From Salinisphaera sp. (GTDB taxonomy: Bacteria; Pseudomonadota; Gammaproteobacteria; Nevskiales; Salinisphaeraceae), in the NCBI RefSeq assembly GCF_002729955.1, contig NZ_PBYA01000027.1, forward strand, positions 62,001-126,000: 64,000 bases of DNA, in the 5' to 3' direction. The position numbers were made by a program, and so were the translations under genes. The notes beneath the pieces were generated by a model. It was not told where the DNA came from. It saw only the letters and a program-made list of their open reading frames with translations, and ran no database searches. Each line of letters begins with the position of its first letter. Within the stretch, counting starts at the first letter, position 1. Positions 1-7,236 of this stretch are shown here, one piece after another.

Positions 1-117
1 GCGGGCGAGAAGTACCAGCCGTGCGCCGTGGGCGGCGAAGGCGCGCGTAATGACTTCGCCCATGCCCTTGGCGGGGCCGGTGAGGGCGACGATCTTGTTC
101 TCGAGTTCCAGGTTCAT
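1..117 (-). CDS. short-chain dehydrogenase/reductase, N-terminal fragment
   Basis: Only the first 39 codons lie in the window; the gene continues past the left edge. Read from the ATG at 117, the peptide begins with a beta strand followed by TGPAKGMG, the TGxxxGxG dinucleotide-binding motif of classical SDR oxidoreductases, then an amphipathic helix and a second hydrophobic strand. The substrate cannot be told from this fragment. It lies on the same strand as, and downstream of, the substrate-binding protein and the isochorismatase-fold hydrolase, so it could be part of the same transcription unit; the 125-base gap may also hold its own promoter. Confidence 0.8.
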   Translation of the reverse strand, partial: MNLELENKIVALTGPAKGMGEVITRAFAAHGARLVLLAR

Positions 118-242
118 GTGTCGGTGTCTTGTTCGTTCGTGAGAGCGGATGGTGGGCGCGCGCGCCTCGCACCTCGCATGCAAGAATCGGGGCGCGTGTA
201 TCGGGTCGTTTCAGATGCGAAATGCGCGAGCGCGCGAGGGGT

Positions 243-1295
243 CTACGGCGTTTCGTAATCGAGCGCGTGGATACGATCCGCCTCGGGCGGCAGAAAACGC
301 GTATCGAAGACCTCGTCCACGCTCGGCGTGCGCTCGAGGTCCTTGGCATCGACGACGATATCGATCGCCTTGGCAAAACGCGCGCGATCGATATTGCCCA
401 GGCCCAGCTCGCCGATATTGTCGAACGCGATCTCGTCGCGCAGGGTGGCCAGCAGGCGCTGGGTTTCCACGTCGCGGTTGAGCAGCGGCTCGCGCTGCAT
501 CACCGCATCGATACCGGTATCGATATCGGCCAACGTATCGGCGATCGCGTGGTTGATCGCGGCGACCAGCCCGCGCACGGCTTTCGGATTGTTCTCGACG
601 AGGTCGGAGGACACGAGAATGGCGTTGGAATACAGATCCATCCCGTAATCGCCGTAGCGGATGAAACGAAAATCCTCGTTGGCATCGATACCCGCGAGCA
701 TGGCCGAGAACCGGATCGTGTTCACATAACCGAACATGCCGTCGACACGCTCGCGAATGAGCATTTGTTCGCGCAGGCGTGGCTCGATATTGAGGATATC
801 GACCTTGGAGACATCGACATCGGCGATCTTGGCAAACGCTGGAAAAAGCTTCAGCGCGCCGTCGTTCGCGGGCCCGGCGATCGTCTTGCCTTCCAGATCA
901 GCCGGTTTTTCGATATCGCTATCGGCGTTGACCGCGATCGTGAACGGCGGCTGGTTGTAGATCTGATAGACCGCGTAGGGGTGATCGTCCGGGCTCTTGG
1001 CGACGAACTCGATGAGCGTATTGACGTCGCCAAAGCCTACGTCGTAGGCGCCGGTCGCGACCTGCGATACCGCCGCGCTCGAGCCCGAGCCCTGGTCGAT
1101 CGTCACGTCGAGCCCCTGATCGGCGAAATAGCCGCGCTGTTTGGCAAGAAAGAACCAGGCCTGCGGCCCTTCGTATTTCCAGTTCAGCACCATGCGGATC
1201 GGCGTGGCGGCCTGGACGCTGGTAGCGATCGTAAGCACCGCGAACGCTGCGGCGAGCAGGGGGACAAGGCGTTTCGAAACGGATATCGGAACCAT
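243..1295 (-). CDS. ABC transporter substrate-binding protein, NMT1/THI5-like
   Basis: A 350-residue periplasmic solute-binding protein. The start at 1295 gives a typical signal peptide (Lys-Arg, hydrophobic core, Ala-x-Ala near residue 29) and has a GAGG Shine-Dalgarno 7 bases upstream. An upstream in-frame start would overlap the previous gene and bury the signal sequence. The mature part opens with a strand followed by LNWKYEGPQAWFFLAKQRGY, the layout of NMT1/SsuA-type binding proteins for pyrimidines, nitrate, sulfonates and similar ligands. It follows the cysteine hydrolase by 25 bases and is probably cotranscribed with it. The permease and ATPase are not in the window and may lie to the left. 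Ligand unknown; a nitrogen-rich ring or ureide is inferred from the neighbours. Confidence 0.85.
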   Translation of the reverse strand: MVPISVSKRLVPLLAAAFAVLTIATSVQAATPIRMVLNWKYEGPQAWFFLAKQRGYFADQGLDVTIDQGSGSSAAVSQVATGAYDVGFGDVNTLIEFVAKSPDDHPYAVYQIYNQPPFTIAVNADSDIEKPADLEGKTIAGPANDGALKLFPAFAKIADVDVSKVDILNIEPRLREQMLIRERVDGMFGYVNTIRFSAMLAGIDANEDFRFIRYGDYGMDLYSNAILVSSDLVENNPKAVRGLVAAINHAIADTLADIDTGIDAVMQREPLLNRDVETQRLLATLRDEIAFDNIGELGLGNIDRARFAKAIDIVVDAKDLERTPSVDEVFDTRFLPPEADRIHALDYETP

Positions 1296-1320
1296 GACGG
1301 CAATCCTCGGAATGACGAAA

Positions 1321-2100
1321 TCAGTGGGCATCGACGAAAGCGTCGACAGTGGTGGTAAAACCGTAGAGCTGGCGCACGATCGTGCAGGCGGCTTCGCGCA
1401 CAATGGCGGAAGAGGGCGTGGCCGTGGCATCGTCGATAAGCACGGCGTCGTAGCCGGCAAACGTGGCGTCCTGCAGGCTCGCGAGCACGCAGCGGTCGGT
1501 GTTCACGCCGGCAAAACACAGCGTCGTGACATCCAGACGGCGCAATACGGCATCCAGCTCGTTATGCCAAAACCCGCTGAAACGATTCTTGTGCACCACG
1601 ATGTCGCGCGGCTGCGGCGCGAGTGCATCGATGGTGGCCGCGCCCCAGGTACCGGTCACGAGCGCAGGCTCGCCGGCAGCGCGATACGCTTCGGCGTAGC
1701 CCGTGGCACGGCCGAACAGTCGCCCGAAGGCGAGCTGGCCGACGCTCATTTCCAGCGCATCGGCACGAATGCCCCAGTTGAGAAAGATCACGGGCATGCC
1801 ATGGTCGTGCGCGGCATCGATCGTAAGGCGCACGTGGGGCACGACAGCCTGAATCGCACCGATATCTACACCGCGGGCCGCGAACCAGCCTTCGTCGTGA
1901 CAGAAATCGTTCTGCATATCGACCACGACGAGCGCGGTACGGGCCGCATCGATCGTGATCGGTTCGGGGGCGGCTTCTGCCAGTGCCAGGGGCCGCGCCG
2001 GTCGCGACGGGCGTACCAGCGATATGCCGAGTTCGTCTCGCGGCCAGGCCGCAGTGGCCTGCGCATGCACCGGTTGGCGGGGGATATCGGCCAAGGTCAA
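1321..2100 (-). CDS. isochorismatase-family cysteine hydrolase
   Basis: A 259-residue cytoplasmic amidohydrolase of the isochorismatase-like fold. The catalytic triad is visible: Asp61 in VVVDMQNDF, Lys171 in VVHKNRF and nucleophile Cys204 in GVNTDRCVLASLQDA. The N-terminal ~50 residues are an extension before the core fold. The family includes nicotinamidase, N-carbamoylsarcosine amidase, RutB (ureidoacrylate amidohydrolase), biuret hydrolase and triuret hydrolase. With a cyanuric acid hydrolase/barbiturase homologue nearby, a ureide substrate such as biuret is a reasonable guess, but overall similarity to the known biuret enzyme looks limited by eye and the substrate is unproven. First gene of the minus-strand unit, divergent from the LysR regulator. 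Confidence 0.85.
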   Translation of the reverse strand: MTLADIPRQPVHAQATAAWPRDELGISLVRPSRPARPLALAEAAPEPITIDAARTALVVVDMQNDFCHDEGWFAARGVDIGAIQAVVPHVRLTIDAAHDHGMPVIFLNWGIRADALEMSVGQLAFGRLFGRATGYAEAYRAAGEPALVTGTWGAATIDALAPQPRDIVVHKNRFSGFWHNELDAVLRRLDVTTLCFAGVNTDRCVLASLQDATFAGYDAVLIDDATATPSSAIVREAACTIVRQLYGFTTTVDAFVDAH

Positions 2101-2170
2101 TACCGTCGATAAGCGATGGGCACAGCCTCGCAGGCGACACCGTCGCCGACTATTGCTTTCTTTCCGGTTC

Positions 2171-2216
2171 AGCGTTGCCTAAAAGTCAACGCTTGGCATG
2201 GTTCTTCCTTGCCAAG
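2171..2216. promoter_or_regulatory. paired inverted repeats in the divergent LysR/hydrolase promoter region
   Basis: Two back-to-back inverted repeats lie between the divergent genes: AGCGTTG-N9-CAACGCT at 2171-2193 and CTTGGCA-N11-TGCCAAG at 2192-2216. The second fits the T-N11-A architecture of LysR operators. The position, 40-85 bases upstream of the LysR start and 70-115 bases upstream of the hydrolase start, suits autoregulation plus divergent activation. The 10-mer CCTTGCCAAG inside it recurs upstream of the ring amidohydrolase gene. Confidence 0.55.
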
Positions 2217-2255
2217 GGATTACCCCACCATGCTTGTACCAACCGACCGACGCCG

Positions 2256-3158
2256 ATGAAGCATTTTCGATACTTTCGCTATATGGACGCCGTGGTTCGC
2301 GCGGGCTCGATTCGGCGTGCGGCCGAGCAGCTCTATATCACGCCGTCCGCGCTGGACAGGCGTATCCACGATCTCGAGAAAGACCTCGGCACGCCGCTGT
2401 TCGAGCGCCATGCGCGCGGCATGCGCCTGCTCGCGGCGGGCGAAATATTTCTGGGCTATGTTCGCCGCCATCTGGCCGACCTCGATCGGATGCAGTCCGA
2501 AATCGAGAGTCTGAAAGGGCTCAAGCGGGGGCACGTCGAAATCGTGGCCAGCCAAGCGGTGGCCGTGAGTTTTCTTTCACAGCAAGTGCGTACGTTCCAA
2601 CAGAACCATCCCGGCGTAACCTTCAACGTGCGTATCACCGATCGCGGCGAAGCCATGCGTGCGCTCACCGCGTTCGAAGCCGATCTTGCCCTGGTCATCT
2701 CGCCGCTGCGCACCGCGGAGTTACTCCCGCTCATCGTCGTCGCCCAGCCGGTCATGGCGATGATGGATATCGACCACCCGCTCGCGGCAGCCCAATCGTT
2801 ACGCTTTGGCGACTGCCTGAGTTATCCGCTCGTACTCCCGCGCGCGACGCTGGCAACCCGCGCACTCATCGATGCCGTACTCAATGCCCGCTCCGTGCCG
2901 GCCACCATCGCAGTGGAAACCGACTCGTTCGAAATGATGCGGGGGCTGATAGCCCATACCGCGAATATTGGTTTTCAGGTGGCTATCGGCACACCCGACG
3001 CCCAAACCGACCCGCGCGTCGTGGCACGGCCTATCGACGAACGCGATATATCGGCCGCCCCCATGGTCTGTGCCCAACTCAAGGGCCGCAGTCTTTCCGT
3101 TGCCGCAGCGCGCTTTGCCAACCAGGTGGTCGGCGCGCTGGATGCCATGAAGCAGTGA
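2256..3158 (+). CDS. LysR-family transcriptional regulator
   Basis: A 300-residue LysR regulator. Residues 1-60 form the winged helix-turn-helix (AAEQLYITPSALDRRIHDLE, then PLFER), and residues ~90-300 form the periplasmic-binding-like effector domain. The ATG at 2256 begins MKHFRYFRYMDAVVRAGSIR, the usual LysR opening; the frame extends further upstream without family similarity. It is divergent from the cysteine hydrolase across a 155-base region with two inverted repeats, the classical arrangement for a LysR gene controlling its neighbour. The effector is unknown; a substrate or product of the adjacent hydrolases is inferred. Confidence 0.92.
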   Translation: MKHFRYFRYMDAVVRAGSIRRAAEQLYITPSALDRRIHDLEKDLGTPLFERHARGMRLLAAGEIFLGYVRRHLADLDRMQSEIESLKGLKRGHVEIVASQAVAVSFLSQQVRTFQQNHPGVTFNVRITDRGEAMRALTAFEADLALVISPLRTAELLPLIVVAQPVMAMMDIDHPLAAAQSLRFGDCLSYPLVLPRATLATRALIDAVLNARSVPATIAVETDSFEMMRGLIAHTANIGFQVAIGTPDAQTDPRVVARPIDERDISAAPMVCAQLKGRSLSVAAARFANQVVGALDAMKQ

Positions 3159-3297
3159 ACGACGCAAACCAGCAGGCCGGAAGAAGAGGAGCTGGATCAT
3201 CAGGTTTAGAAGCCTCCACAGCCGGGCAGAAGCGGACAGCGTAAGGATCGATTCGCCTGGCTTGCTCCCCTTTGGATGGGGCCACTCCTTGATCACG

Positions 3298-3379
3298 GGC
3301 TCTAATCGGGTCGACAGCAGACCCTTGGCGTAGCGCCCGGAGGCAACAACGCCGCTGTCAACAGATCTTGATTAGAGCC
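3298..3379. other. long inverted repeat overlapping the 3' end of the LOG gene
   Basis: GGCTCTAATC (3298-3307) is matched exactly by GATTAGAGCC (3370-3379), with an inner pair GACAGC (3313-3318) and GCTGTC (3354-3359). The right arm contains the stop codon of the minus-strand LOG gene. Transcribed from either strand it would fold into an extended stem. There is no run of T at either end, so it is not a simple intrinsic terminator. It lies between the convergent LysR and LOG genes. Confidence 0.45.
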
Positions 3380-3947
3380 ATTTCGAAACCGTGACCGGCT
3401 CGAATTCCCGCAATCCGGTGATCAACGAATCCGGGTCGCCGTCGACGACGATGGAGTCGCGATGTGCGGCAGGCAGGAATGATTCGGCAATCATGTGGTC
3501 GATCAGCGCCATGAGCGGGTTATAGAAGCCGGCGATGTTATAGAGACCGGCCGGTTTGTCGATCTCGCCAAGCTGATTGAGGGTCCAGACTTCCATGAAT
3601 TCCTCGAGCGTGCCGATACCGCCGGGTAGGGCGATGAAGCCATCGGCGACCTGCGCCATGCGCGCCTTGCGTTGACGCATGGAATCCACGATTTCGCTTT
3701 CATGCAAACGTGGATGGCTGTGGCCCTTGTCGTGCAGCCGCTGGGTGATCACGCCGTGCGCGTGCCCGCCGCCGTCGATTACCGCATCGGCGAGTACGCC
3801 CATCAACCCCTTGTGCGTACCGCCATAGACGATACCCAGGCCGGCTTGCGCGATCGCGCTGCCGAGCGCAGCGGCGCCGTCGGCGTAACGATCGCCACGG
3901 CCGGTATTGGAGCCGCAGAAAACGGCAATCGTCTGGATTCGAGGCAT
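3372..3947 (-). CDS. LOG-family nucleoside 5'-monophosphate phosphoribohydrolase
   Basis: A 191-residue protein with the LOG (TIGR00730) hallmarks: the Rossmann-like opening IAVFCGSN, the arginine-containing RQRKARM segment at 91-97 and the PGGxGTxxE motif at 108-116 (PGGIGTLEE). Members cleave the N-glycosidic bond of nucleoside monophosphates, releasing a free base and ribose 5-phosphate; in plants and some bacteria the products are cytokinins. Full length for the family. In bacteria the physiological role is often purine or pyrimidine monophosphate turnover, which would fit a locus rich in nitrogen-ring and ureide hydrolases, but the gene may simply be a neighbour. It is transcribed convergently with the LysR gene. 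Confidence 0.88.
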   Translation of the reverse strand: MPRIQTIAVFCGSNTGRGDRYADGAAALGSAIAQAGLGIVYGGTHKGLMGVLADAVIDGGGHAHGVITQRLHDKGHSHPRLHESEIVDSMRQRKARMAQVADGFIALPGGIGTLEEFMEVWTLNQLGEIDKPAGLYNIAGFYNPLMALIDHMIAESFLPAAHRDSIVVDGDPDSLITGLREFEPVTVSKWL

Positions 3948-4394
3948 GAAACGTCATCCACGTGAGTCAAAGGCGCAAGTATGCGATGCGTACCGGCGGC
4001 TCGCCAATGCGCGCCTACAGTGCAGCTGCGCCGGCATGGTGCGCCCGGGTCGGTGCTGCGATAGCCGAGGCTTCGAAAGCATATTTGTCCCCGTTCATGC
4101 AGCAATGATCATGGCAAACCGGCGGACGTGCCTATGGCCGGCGATATAGCAACTACCGAGCGATCCGTGCGCATAATCGTCCCTCGACAAATCGGAATCA
4201 GGGGCGAATTCTACGGATCGTGGCCCTGCGCCAGCGCCCCCCATATAAGAGGCTTCGGGTCGCGTGAACGTGTGCCGTGTAATCGAAGGCGGCGCGATTA
4301 TCTACTGTCTTGCAGCGTGCCTTGCACGCAGACGTCGTCGAACACCTGCGTACAAGAGAAGCCGCACTTCAAGCCGCTACCGCGCTAACCGTCT
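3948..4394. other. 447-base intergenic region, no gene seen
   Basis: It lies between the start of the LOG gene and the end of the ring amidohydrolase gene, both on the minus strand. Short frames here have no recognisable protein features. A perfect 6-bp hairpin GCGTGC-CTT-GCACGC at 4315-4329, about 65 bases past the amidohydrolase stop, could stall transcription but lacks a T tract. The LOG promoter must lie in the left part. Confidence 0.5.
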
Positions 4395-5471
4395 CTAGCG
4401 AGACAGGATCGCCGCAACGACACCGCCCCCGGCCGGCCCCTGGTGCTCGGCGCCGCCGGAGACATAGATCATGGGATCACCAGCGATGGAAGCGATCACG
4501 CCGCCGACGACCGCCCGCGCATGCCGGGTATGGTTGATATCGGAGTCGTCGATCATCGTATGTCGGCGCCCACGGACCTGGCCGCTCGGATTGGCTTCGG
4601 CCTTGGCGAAGACCTGGACGAGCCGGTGATCGGCGTTTTCGCCGCCGATAGCCAGGCCGACGGCTCGCGCGTCGATGGCGTCGTTCATGACGTCGTGTGC
4701 GGCATAGAGATCGCCGGTGGCGGTCGCACTGTTACCGAACACGATCACTTCACAATAATTCAGTTCGCTGCCGGCAGAAGCGGAGGCAACCCGGCTGAAG
4801 CGATCCATGGCTTTCAGTACGTGATCATCGGCAAGCGTGTCCGCTTCGATCTCGCCGAGTGCAAGCGCGGCACCGAGCGCGCTCGCGCCCCGGGAATAAC
4901 CCATGGACTTGTAGGTATCGGTGGTCACCAGCACGCCGCCGGCGGCTTCGGCTTTCGCGATCCGCGCGCTGGTCAGCAGCGGGCACTTGATCTGCACATA
5001 GTGAACATCGGAGGAGGCCTCGATACCGGCCTGGCGACGGGCATCGTTGACCGCCGCGGCCACGGCCTCGACCTGGGCCATGCCCCCAAGCGCGGCCGGG
5101 GCGATCGTCGGGGTGCGGGCAACGCCTACCGCCAGCGCTTTTGCGCCGTCGGCGGCCGGCGGCGATGCGCTCGGCGTGCGCGTAATCACGGTGATATGCG
5201 GGCTCAGCACGCCTTCCGTGCCCCCGGACATCACCATGGCGATCTCGTTGGCCGCCGCACCGATATGCCCGGCGAGCAGTTGGCGCAGGCTTTGCGTGGC
5301 ATAGCCACGGGTGAAATCGTTTACACAGCCATTGCCTTCGGTCTTGCCGAAGATCGCAACGATCCGCTGCGGGTCGATTTCCGCCTTATCGATCATGCGT
5401 TCCAACCCGCGCGTATCAGCGGGGCCGGCGGTCGCGATACGGTGAACCGCGGTGGTATAGGACGCGGACAT
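4395..5471 (-). CDS. cyanuric acid amidohydrolase/barbiturase family ring-opening hydrolase
   Basis: A 358-residue enzyme of the small AtzD/TrzD-barbiturase family, whose three concentric repeats each supply a Lys-Ser pair. Visible: repeat A GKTEGNGCVNDFTRG (Lys43) with VMSGGTEG (Ser82); repeat B QIKCPLL (Lys162) with a serine-rich stretch at 230-235; repeat C VFAKAE (Lys290) with YVSGGAEHQGP (Ser338). Length and motifs match the family. AtzD opens cyanuric acid to carboxybiuret, which decarboxylates to biuret; barbiturase opens barbiturate to ureidomalonate. I cannot separate the two by eye. The start at 5471 has an AAGGAG ribosome site 8 bases upstream. It is divergent from the small allophanate-hydrolase-like gene. 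Confidence 0.9.
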   Translation of the reverse strand: MSASYTTAVHRIATAGPADTRGLERMIDKAEIDPQRIVAIFGKTEGNGCVNDFTRGYATQSLRQLLAGHIGAAANEIAMVMSGGTEGVLSPHITVITRTPSASPPAADGAKALAVGVARTPTIAPAALGGMAQVEAVAAAVNDARRQAGIEASSDVHYVQIKCPLLTSARIAKAEAAGGVLVTTDTYKSMGYSRGASALGAALALGEIEADTLADDHVLKAMDRFSRVASASAGSELNYCEVIVFGNSATATGDLYAAHDVMNDAIDARAVGLAIGGENADHRLVQVFAKAEANPSGQVRGRRHTMIDDSDINHTRHARAVVGGVIASIAGDPMIYVSGGAEHQGPAGGGVVAAILSR

Positions 5472-5514
5472 TCAAACTCCTTGGTAAGCATCTTGCGTGT
5501 AGACAAAGCGAGAA

Positions 5515-5524
5515 CCTTGCCAAG
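5515..5524. promoter_or_regulatory. shared motif CCTTGCCAAG upstream of the ring amidohydrolase
   Basis: This 10-mer lies 44-53 bases upstream of the amidohydrolase start and is identical to bases 2207-2216 in the LysR/hydrolase promoter. It is nearly palindromic around CTTG-N-CAAG. A partial second arm, CTTGG, occurs near 5479-5483 beside the ribosome site. The match suggests that the same LysR protein controls both promoters; this is inference. CGATCG elements at 5625-5641 and 5654-5659 lie in the same divergent region. Confidence 0.4.
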
Positions 5525-5727
5525 ATCAAGCGAGCGTCGCGTGCCTGACGATAAAACGGTATCCAGTTGCCGCCTTTGTATCGAATGATTTCGTCTTCAC
5601 GAAGCGGCGATTTCTGCCTTTTTTCGATCGCCAATCGATCGCTTCGACGATCGACGGGTTCGCGTTCGGCCGACTTGAGTTTCATACCGCCGGCATCTTG
5701 TCGCGCGGAAAAGGAAACGGTTTATCC

Positions 5728-6150
5728 ATGGAAAGAGAGATGACGCAGAACGACACGCTTTTTTTTATCTGCGGCTCGGCGCTGTCGGGGCAACCGGATC
5801 ACCACACGCTTGGTCAGGCGCGCTTTGTGAAGGCCGCCAAGACCGCGCCACACTATCGGCTGCACGATGCGAACGAAGGATGGCATCCGGCGATTCGGCT
5901 CGCACAGGCAGATGAGCAGGGCATCGCCATTGCCGGCGAGATTTATGCCCTGAGCGATGCTCAGTTCGACGCGCTGCTTGCCAGCGAGCCGCCCGATCTC
6001 GTGCAATCCACTGTCGAGATGGACAGCGGCGAAACGATCACGGCCATGCTATGCCCGCAGGCCACGATCGACGAACATGGGTGGCCCGATATCTCGCAGC
6101 ACGGGGGCTGGGCAGCGTTCAAGGCCAACGGAGATTCCACAACGCCCTGA
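5728..6150 (+). CDS. small gamma-glutamylcyclotransferase/allophanate hydrolase C-terminal-like protein
   Basis: About 140 residues (136 if translation starts at the second ATG, 5740). After a short leader the sequence reads FFICGSALSGQPDHHTL, the cyclotransferase-fold opening (hydrophobic strand, small-residue turn), and continues with GIAIAGEIYALSDAQFDALL, which resembles the C-terminal domain of AtzF-type allophanate hydrolases and stand-alone AtzF-C-like proteins. In AtzF that domain decarboxylates N-carboxyurea; stand-alone homologues are little studied. Divergent from the cyanuric acid hydrolase/barbiturase gene, which supports a role in the same ureide pathway. AAGGAAA at 5711 precedes the first ATG at a rather long spacing, so the exact start is uncertain. 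Confidence 0.72.
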   Translation: MEREMTQNDTLFFICGSALSGQPDHHTLGQARFVKAAKTAPHYRLHDANEGWHPAIRLAQADEQGIAIAGEIYALSDAQFDALLASEPPDLVQSTVEMDSGETITAMLCPQATIDEHGWPDISQHGGWAAFKANGDSTTP

Positions 6151-6735
6151 GAGGTCGTCTGGCACTCGGTGTACGGCCCGGCTACTGGCTGCGAACGGTG
6201 TGGATCGGTGGAGAATGACCGGTTGCTTTCAACAACAGTCGTCTGTGACGACCGCGGCGTAGTACAGCCATCGCCGGCTCGACGGCCCCGGTTCGCCATA
6301 ACCGGCCTTCGCGCGTAACAGCCAGCGGCCACGCCCTCTGCCAAGCGACGCCGCCGCGTCGACACGTCGCTCCACGCGACGCGGCGTGGGCGCCCTCGGC
6401 ATTGGGCGCTTGTTGCGTCCGCCCGGGTATGTCTGTGCCCCGGCGTGGGCGCGAATGCCCGCCGGGGCGATACACCGAAAACGCAGCTCTCAGCAGTCGC
6501 GCCTGCGCCCGGGATCGCAGGCGCTACCGAGCGGATCGGGTATGTGCTTGTCGACGCGCGTCGGAAAAACTGATTTGCGCGGCTCGTCGACGCCACTTCG
6601 TAACTCGAAAAGCGGGGGAGACCGATAGGGCGTGACCTGCGCGCGACGCAAACGGCGTCATCACATGTTCGCCAGGCAGCGCGCCTATACGTCTATCATG
6701 AGTAACTAACCCGCGCGCCGTGATAGATTCGCTTG
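6151..6735. other. 585-base gene-free region with three strong GC-rich hairpins
   Basis: No convincing coding frame. It contains three perfect or near-perfect stems: CGCCGCGTCG/CGACGCGGCG at 6352-6386 (10 bp, 15-base loop), GCCCCGGC..GGGC/GCCCGCCGGGGC at 6437-6468 (12 bp with a 2-base bulge) and GCGCCTGCG/CGCAGGCGC at 6499-6524 (9 bp, 8-base loop). None is followed by a T tract. It separates the nitrogen locus from the quinoprotein locus and must hold the promoter of the DUF302 gene at its right end. Confidence 0.6.
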
Positions 6736-7224
6736 ATGCGCGCAATCGTTTTTCCTGCTCGTCTGCTCTTGCTGGTGGCGCTTGGTATCGCGTCTGCCGC
6801 CGGCGCGAGCGAGCGTGCACGATACGATCGAACGGCGCCGGCGGATAAGGCGTTTGTGGATGTCGTGCTCGATCTCGAGCAGTCGATCGGCCAGCACAAT
6901 TTCGCCCTGGTCGGTCGCAACGATATCGGCGACGCCGTACGCCGCCGCGGGCATGCCCAATTCGGCGATGCCACGATCGTGCACTTCTGCAACCTCGAAT
7001 ATGCGCGTCGTGTGATCGAAATCGAACCGAGCCTGATCCTGTATATGCCCTGTCGTATCGCGATCTTCGAAAACAACGAGCGTATCCATGTCGCCACGCT
7101 GTTATTGCCAACGACAACCGATTTCGATCGTTTCAATACGTTGGCCACGCAAATCAACACTCAGCTTCGACAGATCATCGACGCTGCTGTCGCCCCCATG
7201 GTCGCCCCGGTCGATCCCGGCTGA
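6736..7224 (+). CDS. exported DUF302-domain protein
   Basis: A 162-residue protein with a clear signal peptide from the ATG at 6736 (MRAIVFPARLLLLVALGIAS, Ala-x-Ala cleavage around residue 23). The mature part fits the DUF302 fold: a helix then the strand HNFALVGRNDIGDAVRRRG, a histidine/cysteine-containing strand (IVHFCNLEYAR) and a central segment SLILYMPCRIAIFE. DUF302 proteins are small periplasmic or cytoplasmic proteins without an agreed biochemical role, often found near redox or sulfur systems. It is convergent with the last gene of the quinoprotein cluster, 12 bases away, so it is probably a separate unit. Confidence 0.75.
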   Translation: MRAIVFPARLLLLVALGIASAAGASERARYDRTAPADKAFVDVVLDLEQSIGQHNFALVGRNDIGDAVRRRGHAQFGDATIVHFCNLEYARRVIEIEPSLILYMPCRIAIFENNERIHVATLLLPTTTDFDRFNTLATQINTQLRQIIDAAVAPMVAPVDPG

Positions 7225-7236
7225 ACCCGGCCACGA

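Noticed and set aside
1321-2100. Naming the cysteine hydrolase biuret hydrolase or RutB
   Set aside because: The triad is common to the whole isochorismatase family, and the surrounding sequence does not match either closely by eye.
4395-5471. Firm naming as atzD or as barbiturase
   Set aside because: The family motifs are shared by both activities, and I cannot resolve the specificity residues without an alignment.
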